Assembly: GCA_012519985.1 (NCBI GenBank)
Contig: JAAYPC010000038.1
Span: 1-43,653, forward strand
Direction of reading: 5' to 3'
Length of the DNA stretch: 43,653 bases
Source: Fibrobacter sp.
GTDB taxonomy: Bacteria; Fibrobacterota; Chitinivibrionia; Chitinivibrionales; Chitinispirillaceae
Numbering within the stretch: the first letter of the stretch is position 1; each line of letters opens with the position of its first letter. Below are positions 1 to 8,011 of this stretch, in pieces. The notes under the pieces were generated by a model, which was not told the DNA's origin, made no database searches, and was given only the letters and a program-made list of their open reading frames with translations. The translations under genes were made by a program, and so were the position numbers.

Positions 1-125
1 AGTCTTCCTTCTCCAATTATATGCTGCTGTCCGATATACTCTTCGAGGGTCCGCGGACGCATTCTATCTGCCAGCGGAGCCAGCCTCTTGAGCAAATCTT
101 CACCATTTTTCTTGAACAAATCCAT
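1..125 (-). CDS. rarA: RarA/MgsA replication-associated recombination ATPase, N-terminal fragment
   Basis: Only the first 41 codons are inside the window; the gene runs off the left edge. The visible N-terminus contains LAPLADRMRPRTLEEYIGQQ and then HIIGEGR, the signature opening of the RarA (MgsA/WRNIP1) family of AAA+ clamp-loader-like ATPases that act at stalled replication forks. The ATG is at 125-123, with purine-rich sequence (AAGAGA) a few bases upstream. The Walker motifs lie beyond the edge, so catalytic integrity cannot be judged. It faces away from the repeat-rich gap and is not part of the polysaccharide block. Confidence 0.88.
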   Translation of the reverse strand, partial: MDLFKKNGEDLLKRLAPLADRMRPRTLEEYIGQQHIIGEGR

Positions 126-224
126 TTTTCTCTTAAACTCTCTTTTTTTGGCACAGTTATGGAAAATATATTCACATGATGAATATTAAAAATATCCTTA
201 TAACTTAAACAATTAGTAACTACT

Positions 225-341
225 CAGGTATCTGATGGCAAAAAAAACGTTAGAAATATCAAATCTGAAGAAAATAGGAATTAATATCAAAACAATATCT
301 AATCAGAAGTAATCAGAATAAAATATCTAAACTAAAAACCG
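225..341 (+). repeat. Dispersed A/T-rich repeat, copy 1
   Basis: Begins CAGGTATCTGATGG and contains AAAACAATATCTAATCAGAAG. The same sequence, diverged, occurs in inverted orientation at 35231-35344 just upstream of the first AAA+ gene. Shorter matches lie at about 13826-13868 and 32670-32700. In this copy the reading frame after ATG (235) stops after 25 codons and has several further stops, so it does not code. Confidence 0.6.
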
Positions 342-576
342 CAAACTTTAAACTGCTTAAAGAGCTTATCTTGGTTAAGGTTTCAATACCTGAATAGTAA
401 CAACAATTAAATTTATTACGATTAAAGAGACAGTAACAATCGTCTGTGTTCTGATAAAACAGATTGTTTTTCACAGTTTAACTGTAATTGGATATTTTTT
501 CTGGGTAAACGAACCTTTTTTTCTGAGGCATTATGCATTTTTTGTTATGAAGTCCAGGAAGAAAAACTGGGGGTAA

Positions 577-1110
577 CCAGAATTGCTATGGTTCCTCTGT
601 CCCCTCAATTTTCCCCAATTAATCCAGGGACGGAGCAAAATTATAAACTCAAAAAACTCCAAAATTCTCTCCTCTTTTTACAAATATACATGGCACAGAA
701 GATCAGGCTATCCCCGGGAATTTCTAAGTAATTTTTCTCCAAATTCCATTCTTGAAGATTCAGTTTTTTTGCGAAAAATTCTGGTAGAAATAACAGGCAC
801 GGCCAGAATTGCTAAAGTTCCTCTGTCCCCCCAATCCTCCCCGATTAACCCAGGGACGGAGTAAAATTATAAACTCAAAAGGCATCTAAAAGCCTCTCCT
901 CTTTTGTAAATATACGGGACACAGAATCGGGCTATTCATAGGAATCTCTTAGAATTATTTCCAATCCCATTCCTGAAGATCAGGTTTTTTGCGAAAAATT
1001 CTGGTAGAAATAACAGGCACGGCCAGAATCGCTAAAGTTCCTCTGTCCCCCAATCCTCCCCGATTAACCCAGGGGACGGAGCAAAATTATTAATTCAATA
1101 AAACTCTTCT
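577..1110. repeat. Tandem array of ~220-bp units with GGGGACGGAG palindromes
   Basis: Three consecutive units start at 577, 803 and 1023 (periods 226 and 220 bp; the third is partial). Each starts with CCAGAAT(T/C)GCTA and carries an imperfect inverted repeat, CTCTGTCCCC followed about 22-26 bp later by (G)GGGACGGAG. The arms are at 594-604/627-635, 821-830/853-861 and 1041-1050/1072-1081. The stretch GCGAAAAATTCTGGTAGAAA immediately before units 2 and 3 is identical. The palindrome core recurs at 1241-1281 and at 27677-27820, so it is a dispersed family that has been tandemly duplicated here. Confidence 0.75.
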
Positions 1111-1240
1111 CTTTACCGTAAGATAACCTGTATAAGTGTATAAGAGATTAGGCCGTTTCCCTGAATTGCTCTCAAACCGAATTCTTAATGTTTCATGTTT
1201 TTTGAGGTGTTGAAAAATGGGGTTTGGTAAAAACTCAAAT

Positions 1241-1281
1241 TTTCCTCCGCCCCCAAATATTTCAGGGACGAAGGAAAATTA
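1241..1281. repeat. Diverged copy of the GGGGACGGAG palindrome
   Basis: TTTCCTCCGCCCCC is followed after a short loop by AGGGACGAAGGAAA, giving an imperfect inverted repeat closely related to the palindromes in the tandem array and to those at 27677-27820. It stands alone, without the rest of the ~220-bp unit. Confidence 0.55.
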
Positions 1282-1329
1282 ATGACTCTTCCTTTCCACA
1301 TCTTACCACTTTTTCTGATCATTTTCCAT

Positions 1330-1376
1330 CATACTGGCAAAAGTAACCGGTTTACCCCCTTTTCCCCTCCAGTATG
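1330..1376. other. Long hairpin downstream of the glycan block
   Basis: CATACTGG (1330-1337) and CCAGTATG (1369-1376) form a perfect 8-bp inverted repeat whose loop contains a second palindrome, AACCGGTT. It sits just past the stop of the last gene of the minus-strand block. There is no T-run after it in the direction of transcription, so it is not a classical intrinsic terminator; it could still be a transcript-end stem. Confidence 0.35.
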
Positions 1377-1388
1377 CATCCGAAAAGA

Positions 1389-1898
1389 TCACACGTTCTG
1401 GCTATTGGGAAAAGGACTCGCCAGAGGCTTTAAACCTTTCTTGAATTTTTCGTAAGAATAATTATGTGTCAGTGGAACAGTCACTCTTCCCAAAGCTTCT
1501 GCTCTTGGCGCACCAAACAATGTTCCTGATGGTACCTTGCGGGAAACAACAGTGCCGGCCTGAATAACCGAACCTTGACCAATAACTACATCCGGCAGAA
1601 TAATGCAGTTGGGCCCTACAAAAACATCGTCTTCTATTATCACTTTTCCCTGATGATCCTTCCGCTTGGGCCCCCAGTAAAGGTGCGTAATAATCATCGA
1701 ACCGATTCCAATGGTGGAATGTTTTCCGATATAAACCGCCTCCGGATGCAGCTCATCGATATACACACGTTGACTTATCCAAACTCCCTCACCGATCTTT
1801 ACGCCCCTGAGCTTCTGAAGTAAAGGCCGTATTGTATACCCACCCGGAGCGTTGAAAGCGATTTTGTTTAAAGCTCTCTGAAAAATTTCCGTTAACAT
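1389..1898 (-). CDS. Left-handed beta-helix (hexapeptide) acyltransferase
   Basis: A WbbJ-type O-acetyl/acyltransferase. Isoleucine/valine-rich hexapeptide repeats run from about residue 33 (VKIGEGVWI) through VYIGKHSTIGIGSMI and VIIEDDVFVGPNCIIL to VVIGQGSVIQAGTVVSRKV, the usual trimeric left-handed helix that binds acyl-CoA. I chose the ATG at 1898 because it has GGAG six bases upstream. An upstream in-frame start at 1955 would overlap ubiX by 13 bp, has no good Shine-Dalgarno and would add a hydrophobic stretch untypical of the family. It is the last gene of the minus-strand polysaccharide block, so it probably acylates a sugar or another group of the glycan. The donor and acceptor cannot be read from the sequence. 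Confidence 0.82.
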   Translation of the reverse strand: MLTEIFQRALNKIAFNAPGGYTIRPLLQKLRGVKIGEGVWISQRVYIDELHPEAVYIGKHSTIGIGSMIITHLYWGPKRKDHQGKVIIEDDVFVGPNCIILPDVVIGQGSVIQAGTVVSRKVPSGTLFGAPRAEALGRVTVPLTHNYSYEKFKKGLKPLASPFPNSQNV

Positions 1899-1942
1899 GA
1901 TAAACTCCATGAAAAAAACACAACTAAAGAAAGCTACAAATT

Positions 1943-2497
1943 CTAATTCCCCCATCTTTTGAACACTTCATGTTTTATTCCCAGCAAATCCATTACCTTC
2001 CCTGCAAAGTAGTCACACAAATCGGAAATTGTTTCCGGGTGACTGTAGAATGCAGGTATTGGTGGACAGATAACCGCACCTCTGTTTGCAAGTTTCAACA
2101 TCAATTTTAAATGTCCTTCGTGCAAAGGCATCTCTCTGACACCCAGTATCAAGCGCCTCTTCTCTTTCAAGGTGACATCCGCAGCTCTGGTCAACAGGTT
2201 TTCATTGTAACACATGGCTATTGAGGAAAGGCTTTTTATTGAACAAGGTAAAACCACCATACCATCCATCAGAAACGATCCACTGGCAACAGGCGCACTC
2301 AGACAATCATTCTGATAGACATGATCGGCCAGACTTTCCACTCTGGCAACCTCATAATCCGTTTCCATTGTGATTATCTGTCGCGCAGTAGTGGTAATTA
2401 TCAGATGCAGATCGGTCCTGCCCCTTAACTGTTCCAATAAACGGATACCCATGATCACACCTGAAGCACCGGAAATAGCCACCAGAATCCGCATCAT
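1943..2497 (-). CDS. ubiX: UbiX-type flavin prenyltransferase
   Basis: The 184-residue product matches the UbiX/Pad1 length and pattern: an SGASG phosphate-binding loop at residues 9-13, VLPCSIKSLSSIA in the middle, and REMPLHEGHLKLM followed by PPIPAFY toward the end. The family joins dimethylallyl phosphate to FMN to make prenylated FMN, the cofactor of UbiD decarboxylases. The start overlaps the stop of the preceding gene (TAATG), so translation is probably coupled. A UbiD-family gene is two genes upstream (3474-4535), which makes a dedicated cofactor-enzyme pair likely. A general role in quinone synthesis cannot be excluded, but no other quinone gene is present here. Confidence 0.93.
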   Translation of the reverse strand: MMRILVAISGASGVIMGIRLLEQLRGRTDLHLIITTTARQIITMETDYEVARVESLADHVYQNDCLSAPVASGSFLMDGMVVLPCSIKSLSSIAMCYNENLLTRAADVTLKEKRRLILGVREMPLHEGHLKLMLKLANRGAVICPPIPAFYSHPETISDLCDYFAGKVMDLLGIKHEVFKRWGN

Positions 2498-3459
2498 TAA
2501 AAATCCACCTTTATAATCAGGCGCCGTATGTACCCATCAACACAACCAATCCACTTATTATCATCTGTCTGAATTGCATCCAGATGATGCATCCCATGCC
2601 TCTTCCATCCTCTCCCACCATTTTTCAATACCGGATTCCATGGTGATTCCTGCTCCGAATATTTGTCTTTTGTTAAAAGGGTAATCTTATAGGCGTTAAG
2701 TGACTTCCCATAGGTCGGACTGCAATCCTGAGAATAACGTATCAAATTGCCATCCCAGAAGATAATCCTCCCTCCAGGACGAGCCTTGTTGGCATCATCA
2801 GAAACTATAGGGCTCATCGGGTGTTCTCTGAAACTTCCCAGAAGATCATCAGAGTAATAAAGCCTCAGTGTATTGTGTGTATATGGCTGTGAGCAGACAA
2901 AAAGATACCAACATCCCTGATGCCAAACTATTCCATGATCCCCAAACTGCCCATTCAAAAGTGTAGAAACGCATTCCCATTCAAATGGAAATCTCACAGC
3001 CCTGTAAAGTTTCAACTGGTTGGCAGTCGCACTCTCGGGAATCATGTAAATATCTCCTTCATGTTCGAACACATAGGGATAGGACAAATGATATTCTTCA
3101 TCAAGAACAATCTTTTCATATCTCCAGTTTTCACCGTCTGCACTGATTGCCAGTCCGATATCCCCATGATTGCTTAGTGCATTCATCACCTCAAAAAACA
3201 TATACCAGCCACCATTGTCTCTGAATAAAAACGGATCTGCAACAAATAAAGCTTTTACATCGGTTACATCGGATGCAGTAATAACCGGATTTTCAATCTC
3301 AGCAGGATCGGAGAAATGAAAAGGAGAACTTCCCTGGTAAATTCCAATAGCCCAGATGTTTTCACGTGATATGTGCACAGGGAAAAAAGAGATGAAAAGC
3401 AGTATGAAAACAGGGGCTGCAACTGCCAGTAAAGAAGATATGACTACTGTCTTTCTCAT
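2497..3459 (-). CDS. Membrane-anchored five-bladed beta-propeller, GINT1 N-domain/GH43-like
   Basis: Residues 5-27 form one hydrophobic anchor or uncleaved signal. The rest is a beta-rich domain with FVADPFLFRDNGGWYMFFE, YPYVFEHEGDIYMIPES and HGIVWHQGCWYLF. These repeated aromatic blade motifs are typical of the glucosamine inositolphosphorylceramide transferase 1 N-terminal domain family and of GH43-like propellers, which are common in bacterial polysaccharide loci. Strong GGGGAG Shine-Dalgarno before the ATG. It lies between ubiD-like and ubiX genes in the same operon-like run. A catalytic role is uncertain: bacterial members may bind or trim the glycan at the periplasmic face. Confidence 0.7.
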   Translation of the reverse strand: MRKTVVISSLLAVAAPVFILLFISFFPVHISRENIWAIGIYQGSSPFHFSDPAEIENPVITASDVTDVKALFVADPFLFRDNGGWYMFFEVMNALSNHGDIGLAISADGENWRYEKIVLDEEYHLSYPYVFEHEGDIYMIPESATANQLKLYRAVRFPFEWECVSTLLNGQFGDHGIVWHQGCWYLFVCSQPYTHNTLRLYYSDDLLGSFREHPMSPIVSDDANKARPGGRIIFWDGNLIRYSQDCSPTYGKSLNAYKITLLTKDKYSEQESPWNPVLKNGGRGWKRHGMHHLDAIQTDDNKWIGCVDGYIRRLIIKVDF

Positions 3460-3473
3460 TTATTACTCCCCTT

Positions 3474-4535
3474 TTATCTTTTTAAACTCTTTACCATAGC
3501 ACTAAACCTTCCAGACAACTGAAATAAAGAAAACATCCGGTACCTGAGAAAAAAGTTCTGTACTCTCTGACGCAGAGCTGATCCATGAAAATCCACCAGG
3601 TTCAAAGCAGAAAGAATCGAAAACAACTGATGATCTTCAGCACCGACTCTTCCCACAGCCATTCCTCTGAATATGGCATCAACACGACTGCTGATACTTC
3701 TCACCTCAAAAAGGTATGCTGCAGGGTTTATTGCCGGCTTTCCGGCATAATCAAGATAAGGCCCATCCTTTACCCTTGTTCTACACTTTAATTTCCCCTC
3801 TATAACATATTCCGCCTCAAGTGGCACTTCAAGTGCGATCTCTTTACATTGACGTAGCTTCACTCCTTCACCCCTTAGTGCTCCAGCAAACGAAAACTCA
3901 TCATATCCAAATGGAACCGATGATGCCGCAGCCAGAACCAGAACTTCATCCACCCCAATTGCCATCGCCATCTCCAGATCCTTACCCAGCCTTTCAGCAT
4001 TTTTCATGTGCATTGCGAGATGACTTTTTTCAGAAGCACTGACTGTAGTCTGATTCTTGCCTAATATCTGCATTCTGTAAACACCGGCATTTCTTTTGCC
4101 GGTAAATGGATCCTTTGTGATGTTAAGATGCCAGGTTCCAATGTATCTTCCCCCATCCAGAGGATTCCACCAGGGAACAGGCAGATCATGTAAATTGACT
4201 TCATCAGCAGCTTTATAAAGGCAGTCCGGACAGCATTGCACATATACAGATTCAATTGGTTTTTCTAAACCCTTCCTTAAATGGGCCAATAACGACTTTC
4301 TGTTTACAGGCATCTTTAACCCCAGATTGATCCCCAAATAATCGATTCTGGAAAATCCTCCGGTAAATAACCTGCATCCTGGGTAATCTGCGATATTTTC
4401 AAAAAGCAGAGGCTGAGTATGATTTTGACGGACAATTTCCCCTATTTCATATTTCCAATTGACTGGATGACTGATCTTCCTCAGATAACCGTATTTTTCC
4501 AGTGTGGAAATAAACTCCCGTAATTCCATCTGCAT
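3474..4535 (-). CDS. UbiD-family decarboxylase, C-terminally short
   Basis: Clear UbiD-family protein (prenyl-FMN-dependent decarboxylase): VYRMQILG around residue 153 holds the conserved Arg (R154), EFSFAGALRGE lies at 213-223, and DGPYLDYAG at 257-265 corresponds to the family's EGPFGE/D active-site loop. Two things are odd. The first acid of the E-R-E/D set is Asp257 rather than Glu. The protein ends at 353 residues, soon after VGRVGAEDHQ, whereas family members usually run to about 450-490, so most of the C-terminal dimerisation domain is absent. Spacing to the flavoprotein gene upstream is 6 bp, and ubiX is two genes downstream. The substrate is unknown; the context suggests a precursor for a glycan substituent. 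Confidence 0.82.
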   Translation of the reverse strand: MQMELREFISTLEKYGYLRKISHPVNWKYEIGEIVRQNHTQPLLFENIADYPGCRLFTGGFSRIDYLGINLGLKMPVNRKSLLAHLRKGLEKPIESVYVQCCPDCLYKAADEVNLHDLPVPWWNPLDGGRYIGTWHLNITKDPFTGKRNAGVYRMQILGKNQTTVSASEKSHLAMHMKNAERLGKDLEMAMAIGVDEVLVLAAASSVPFGYDEFSFAGALRGEGVKLRQCKEIALEVPLEAEYVIEGKLKCRTRVKDGPYLDYAGKPAINPAAYLFEVRSISSRVDAIFRGMAVGRVGAEDHQLFSILSALNLVDFHGSALRQRVQNFFLRYRMFSLFQLSGRFSAMVKSLKR

Positions 4536-4541
4536 GCCATT

Positions 4542-5852
4542 TCAGTTGCGGTTATTAATTACTTTCTCCTCAGCCACATTCCATCCATCCATGAATGAAT
4601 CCTCCATAGAGAAATAGTCCCAAGACCCAAACCTGCCAGCAGTATATATGTCTTTTCCCCAAAGGTAATCCCTGACCGTCTGAAGACATTCTTTGCGTTT
4701 ATGATCGAAAATTACATAGGCATAAGGAATATCAATTGTATGTACTAATACAACCTGTTCCCTGGAACTGATGATCTTCATGACTAACAGATTATCTACA
4801 CTCTCTTCGATTGCACTCTTTTTGTCTATTCCTGTCAAAGGATCATAAGAGATCTCTATGTAAATTGAACTGAAACCCTGCGGAGCCATATTGGAAGAAA
4901 AATTGTGGTTAAAACCGATCCGGTGAAATATGAACTTTTCCTCAGGTACATAAATCCAATGTTTATCGGTAATATTTCCGGTTATTCCCAAATTGATATT
5001 GAATACTGAAACGTATCTAAGATTCCTTGCGCAATCCCTTATTCTATCTATTTCGTCCTCGCATGATTCGATCAGTTCATTTACCGGCTGTGTTGATATA
5101 ATTTTGGAATAATTGACCTCTCTGCCCTTTGATGTCAACAGTTTTTTACTGCCGATATTTATCTTTACCACCTTTTCTCCGGTATTTACAGGAATACCTT
5201 TCGCCAGATTCTCTGCTATAGCCATTATTCCTCCCTTTGATGGATAATAAAAGGAGGAATTGTATCCGAGGTTTTCTTTGTTGTCACATAAAGCTCCCCG
5301 TAGAAGCAGTTTAAGATCGGAATCCGGTATAAATCTTCCTGCACAATCAGGGGTCAATTCCGAAGGATCTCTTCTGTACAATTTGGTATTGTAAGGGATT
5401 AAAAAATGCCTGGCAATTCCGCTTCCAAAATAAGCATCGGTCCATTGATTAAAGTTATTTATGGACTCGGTACAGGGAATAAAATGCCTTCGACTGTATT
5501 CATAGATACAATCGATAACTATGTCTGCAGGAAGGCCGTAAAGATTGGCCTGAAAAGGGTACCTGGTAAATATTCCATGAGAGAAGATCCAGGCATTTCT
5601 TTTTTTACTTTCAATAACCGGTTCCTTGAAAGAAAAGATCAATGACTTGAAAATATCATTTCTGAAATGCAGCAGATGACCAGTGTAATCAAATAAGAAA
5701 CCGTTTTTCCGCTCGGTTCGGCATAATCCCCCGATTCTGTTTTCCTTTTCAAAGATCAGGCAGGTTAATCCTTCTCTTTTTAATCTTGTTGCGGCTGCAA
5801 GCCCCGCCAATCCAGCGCCAATAATAACCACCCGGGCCACTGCGTACCTCAT
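4542..5852 (-). CDS. FAD-dependent oxidoreductase, UDP-galactopyranose mutase/protoporphyrinogen-oxidase-like
   Basis: N-terminal Rossmann dinucleotide-binding motif VVIIGAGLAGLAAATRL with an acidic strand end (IFEKENRIGGLCRT), then FDYTGHLLHF, IPYNTKLYRRDPSELTP and a C-terminal FAD-closing segment IYTAGRFGSWDYFSMEDS. This is the amine-oxidase/UGM-like architecture found in many polysaccharide loci, where such enzymes isomerise or oxidise nucleotide sugars. Oxidation of a small-molecule substrate is also possible given the HemA/HemB neighbours. Its start overlaps the stop of the upstream glycosyltransferase by 4 bp (ATGA). True UGM substrate residues could not be assigned with confidence. Confidence 0.78.
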   Translation of the reverse strand: MRYAVARVVIIGAGLAGLAAATRLKREGLTCLIFEKENRIGGLCRTERKNGFLFDYTGHLLHFRNDIFKSLIFSFKEPVIESKKRNAWIFSHGIFTRYPFQANLYGLPADIVIDCIYEYSRRHFIPCTESINNFNQWTDAYFGSGIARHFLIPYNTKLYRRDPSELTPDCAGRFIPDSDLKLLLRGALCDNKENLGYNSSFYYPSKGGIMAIAENLAKGIPVNTGEKVVKINIGSKKLLTSKGREVNYSKIISTQPVNELIESCEDEIDRIRDCARNLRYVSVFNINLGITGNITDKHWIYVPEEKFIFHRIGFNHNFSSNMAPQGFSSIYIEISYDPLTGIDKKSAIEESVDNLLVMKIISSREQVVLVHTIDIPYAYVIFDHKRKECLQTVRDYLWGKDIYTAGRFGSWDYFSMEDSFMDGWNVAEEKVINNRN

Positions 5853-7018
5853 TTTATCTCAGAAGTAACCTTCTTTTCAGAATCGCTCTTCTTTTCGTAA
5901 AGCTGCTGATAAATTGACATCATTCTACTGGCAAAAGAGGAAGGATGAAACCTGGTAAATGCTCTTTTTCGACCATTCTGTCCCATCTCACGCGCCTTCT
6001 CCCGGTTATTTATCAATTCACAGATTGCATCTGAGAGCATTTGCTCATCTCCCTGAGGGAAAAGTATTCCGGTTTTATTATGAACAACCAGCTCAGGATT
6101 ACCGCCTACATCGGTTGCAACCACCGGAAGGCCCATTGCCATTGCTTCCAGTATGACAATGGGACAGCCTTCTGTTCTGGATGGTAACACGAACACATCC
6201 ATTTCACGCAATGCCTCAAAAGAGTTCTCTTTATAACCGGTAAACTCTATTCTTTCACTGATATTAAGTGTCTCACAGTAACTTTTAAGCTCACTTTCCA
6301 GAGGTCCTGTACCCACAATCATGCACCGGACATCCTCAATTTCCGATATTACTTTCACCATAGCCCTGATCAGTGTATCTATCGACTTCTCTTCTGAAAG
6401 CCTTCCCACAAAACCCACTCGTTTCCCAATAGACTCAATCTGATTTCTTGGTGTGCGAACCGCTCTGTCATATTTTTCCAGGTTAAAGGGTGGATAGATC
6501 ACCTCTATACGCTCACTTACGTTATCACCGGTCCACTGTTTTTTAATGTACTCCGATGTTACCATGAACTTGTCTGACCTGTTAATCATAAATGATGCCA
6601 CAGGTTGAATAAGGCGATCTCTGAATCTTTTCATTGTAGTTGGAGCGATGTCCTTGAGAGTCATTTCTGTGGTGATAACTGCCGGAACTTTTGCCATCTT
6701 TGCTGCAATTGTCCCATACAGATTAGCTTTAAGCACATGAGTCTGAACAATATCAGGTTGATATTGTTTAAAAAATCTGTTTAATTCCAGTACTTGACGA
6801 TAATTGTATCCCAGCCCAGGTTTTATATCCAGATTAAATATCTTTGCTCCCAACTCCTCAAAATTTCTGCCAAACGCATTTTCCTGGTATTCGTTTACAC
6901 AAACACCCATTTCAAACTTCTGATGATCCAGATTCTGAGCCAGAATGGTCAATATTTCTATCAGACCGTTGTATACGTTAAATGATTTATACACATGTAA
7001 TATTTTAATTTTCTGCAT
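5849..7018 (-). CDS. GT4-family glycosyltransferase
   Basis: GT-B fold retaining glycosyltransferase of 389 residues. The N-domain begins KILHVYKSFNVYNG and contains DIVQTHVLKANLYG. The C-domain has VGFVGRLSEEKSIDTLIRAM and the nucleotide-sugar-binding segment PSRTEGCPIVILEAMAMGLP with the E-x7-E pattern, followed by VVATDVGGNPELV. Cytosolic or membrane-associated, it would add one sugar to the lipid-linked glycan. It lies 3 bp downstream of hemB and overlaps the flavoprotein gene by 4 bp, so it belongs to the same transcript. Donor and acceptor sugars are not predictable. Confidence 0.9.
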   Translation of the reverse strand: MQKIKILHVYKSFNVYNGLIEILTILAQNLDHQKFEMGVCVNEYQENAFGRNFEELGAKIFNLDIKPGLGYNYRQVLELNRFFKQYQPDIVQTHVLKANLYGTIAAKMAKVPAVITTEMTLKDIAPTTMKRFRDRLIQPVASFMINRSDKFMVTSEYIKKQWTGDNVSERIEVIYPPFNLEKYDRAVRTPRNQIESIGKRVGFVGRLSEEKSIDTLIRAMVKVISEIEDVRCMIVGTGPLESELKSYCETLNISERIEFTGYKENSFEALREMDVFVLPSRTEGCPIVILEAMAMGLPVVATDVGGNPELVVHNKTGILFPQGDEQMLSDAICELINNREKAREMGQNGRKRAFTRFHPSSFASRMMSIYQQLYEKKSDSEKKVTSEIK

Positions 7019-7021
7019 GAA

Positions 7022-8011
7022 TTAACCCTGCTGGAATTTTAATAGTTCCCTTGCCATCTCTTTGGCATGATAGGTTATAATCAGATCGGCACCCGCCCTC
7101 CTTAAAGAGACAAATATTTCTCTGCACAGACTCGTTTCATCTGCATACCCCTCTCTGGCCATCGATTTCACCATGGCAAATTCTCCACTTACATTGTAAA
7201 CTGCAAGCGGCATTTTGAATTCATTCTTGGCCCGATATACGATATCCAGGTAAAACAAGGCCGGCTTCACCATTATGATATCAGCACCTTCTTCTATGTC
7301 TAACATTATCTCCCTCATAGCTTCATCAGAATTGCTGAAATCCATCTGGTGAGTCGATTTATCTCCAAACTTCAAAACAGTTTTAACACCTTCCTTAAAG
7401 AACATATCATAGAGTATTGATGCATACTTTACAGAATAAGCCATTATTGCTGTATCCGGAAAACCATTCTGATCAAGGATGATTCTGATGGCTTTTATCT
7501 GACCATCAAGCATTGCAGCCGGTGCCACCATGTCTGCTCCAGCCCTGGCATGAGATAAAGCAACTCTGGAGATCAACTCCAATGATTCATCATTCAGCAG
7601 TTGTCCATTTTTTACTATTCCACAATGCCCATGATCAGTATACTCACAAAGGCACACATCGGTTATCACAACCACTCCGGTGTCAGCCTCCTTTATCTCC
7701 TGTACCGCCCGCTGAACCACCCCATCATCAGAATAAGCCTGTGTTGCAAGACTGTCTTTTTTTTCCGGTATACCAAAGAGCAAGACCGCAGAGATTCCAA
7801 GTTTCCTAATTTCCGATATTTCCCTGACAATCATGTCCGGTGAAACATGATAATTTCCGGGAAGTGATTTAATTTCCTCCCTTATTCCTTTTCCACTTAC
7901 CACAAACATTGGATAAATCAGATTTGACGGAGACAAACTGGTCTCCCGGACCATTCTTCTGATTGACTCAGTTCTTCTAAGCCTTCTCATTCTATGCACT
8001 GGATAACTCAT
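7022..8011 (-). CDS. hemB: Porphobilinogen synthase (ALA dehydratase)-like protein with an altered A-site
   Basis: Full-length HemB, numbered by chance exactly as the E. coli enzyme. D118 and the zinc-site cysteines C120, C122 and C130 (DVCLCEYTDHGHC), Schiff-base lysines K195 (AYSVKYAS) and K249 (IMVKPA), VSGEFAM and the late TYHAKE tyrosine are all present. The family condenses two 5-aminolevulinates to porphobilinogen. The invariant YGPFR loop is YDMFF here (residues 201-205), so the A-site carboxylate-binding Arg205 is Phe, and the Tyr before the conserved Gln is His. Substrate preference may therefore differ. ATGA overlap with the ligase gene upstream and no other haem-pathway gene besides hemA nearby. 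Confidence 0.88.
   Translation of the reverse strand: MSYPVHRMRRLRRTESIRRMVRETSLSPSNLIYPMFVVSGKGIREEIKSLPGNYHVSPDMIVREISEIRKLGISAVLLFGIPEKKDSLATQAYSDDGVVQRAVQEIKEADTGVVVITDVCLCEYTDHGHCGIVKNGQLLNDESLELISRVALSHARAGADMVAPAAMLDGQIKAIRIILDQNGFPDTAIMAYSVKYASILYDMFFKEGVKTVLKFGDKSTHQMDFSNSDEAMREIMLDIEEGADIIMVKPALFYLDIVYRAKNEFKMPLAVYNVSGEFAMVKSMAREGYADETSLCREIFVSLRRAGADLIITYHAKEMARELLKFQQG

Larger units (their letters stand above)
126..1388. other. Gene-free, repeat-rich interval
   Basis: About 1.26 kb without a credible gene. It holds an A/T-rich dispersed repeat (225-341), a tandem array of about 220-bp units (577-1110), one diverged palindrome copy (1241-1281) and a long hairpin just downstream of the last gene of the glycan block (1330-1376). 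A 93-codon plus-strand open frame across 583-864 is composed of the repeat sequence itself and has no recognisable protein features. Confidence 0.7.

Noticed and set aside
583-864. 93-codon plus-strand open frame
   Set aside because: It lies entirely in the tandem repeat array, reads repeat sequence and shows no protein family features.
577-1110. CRISPR array
   Set aside because: Repeat period is about 220 bp with homologous inner sequence, not short direct repeats with unique spacers, and no cas gene is present.
1899-1955. Upstream start for the hexapeptide acyltransferase
   Set aside because: The extension overlaps ubiX, lacks a Shine-Dalgarno and is not family-like; GGAG precedes the ATG at 1898.
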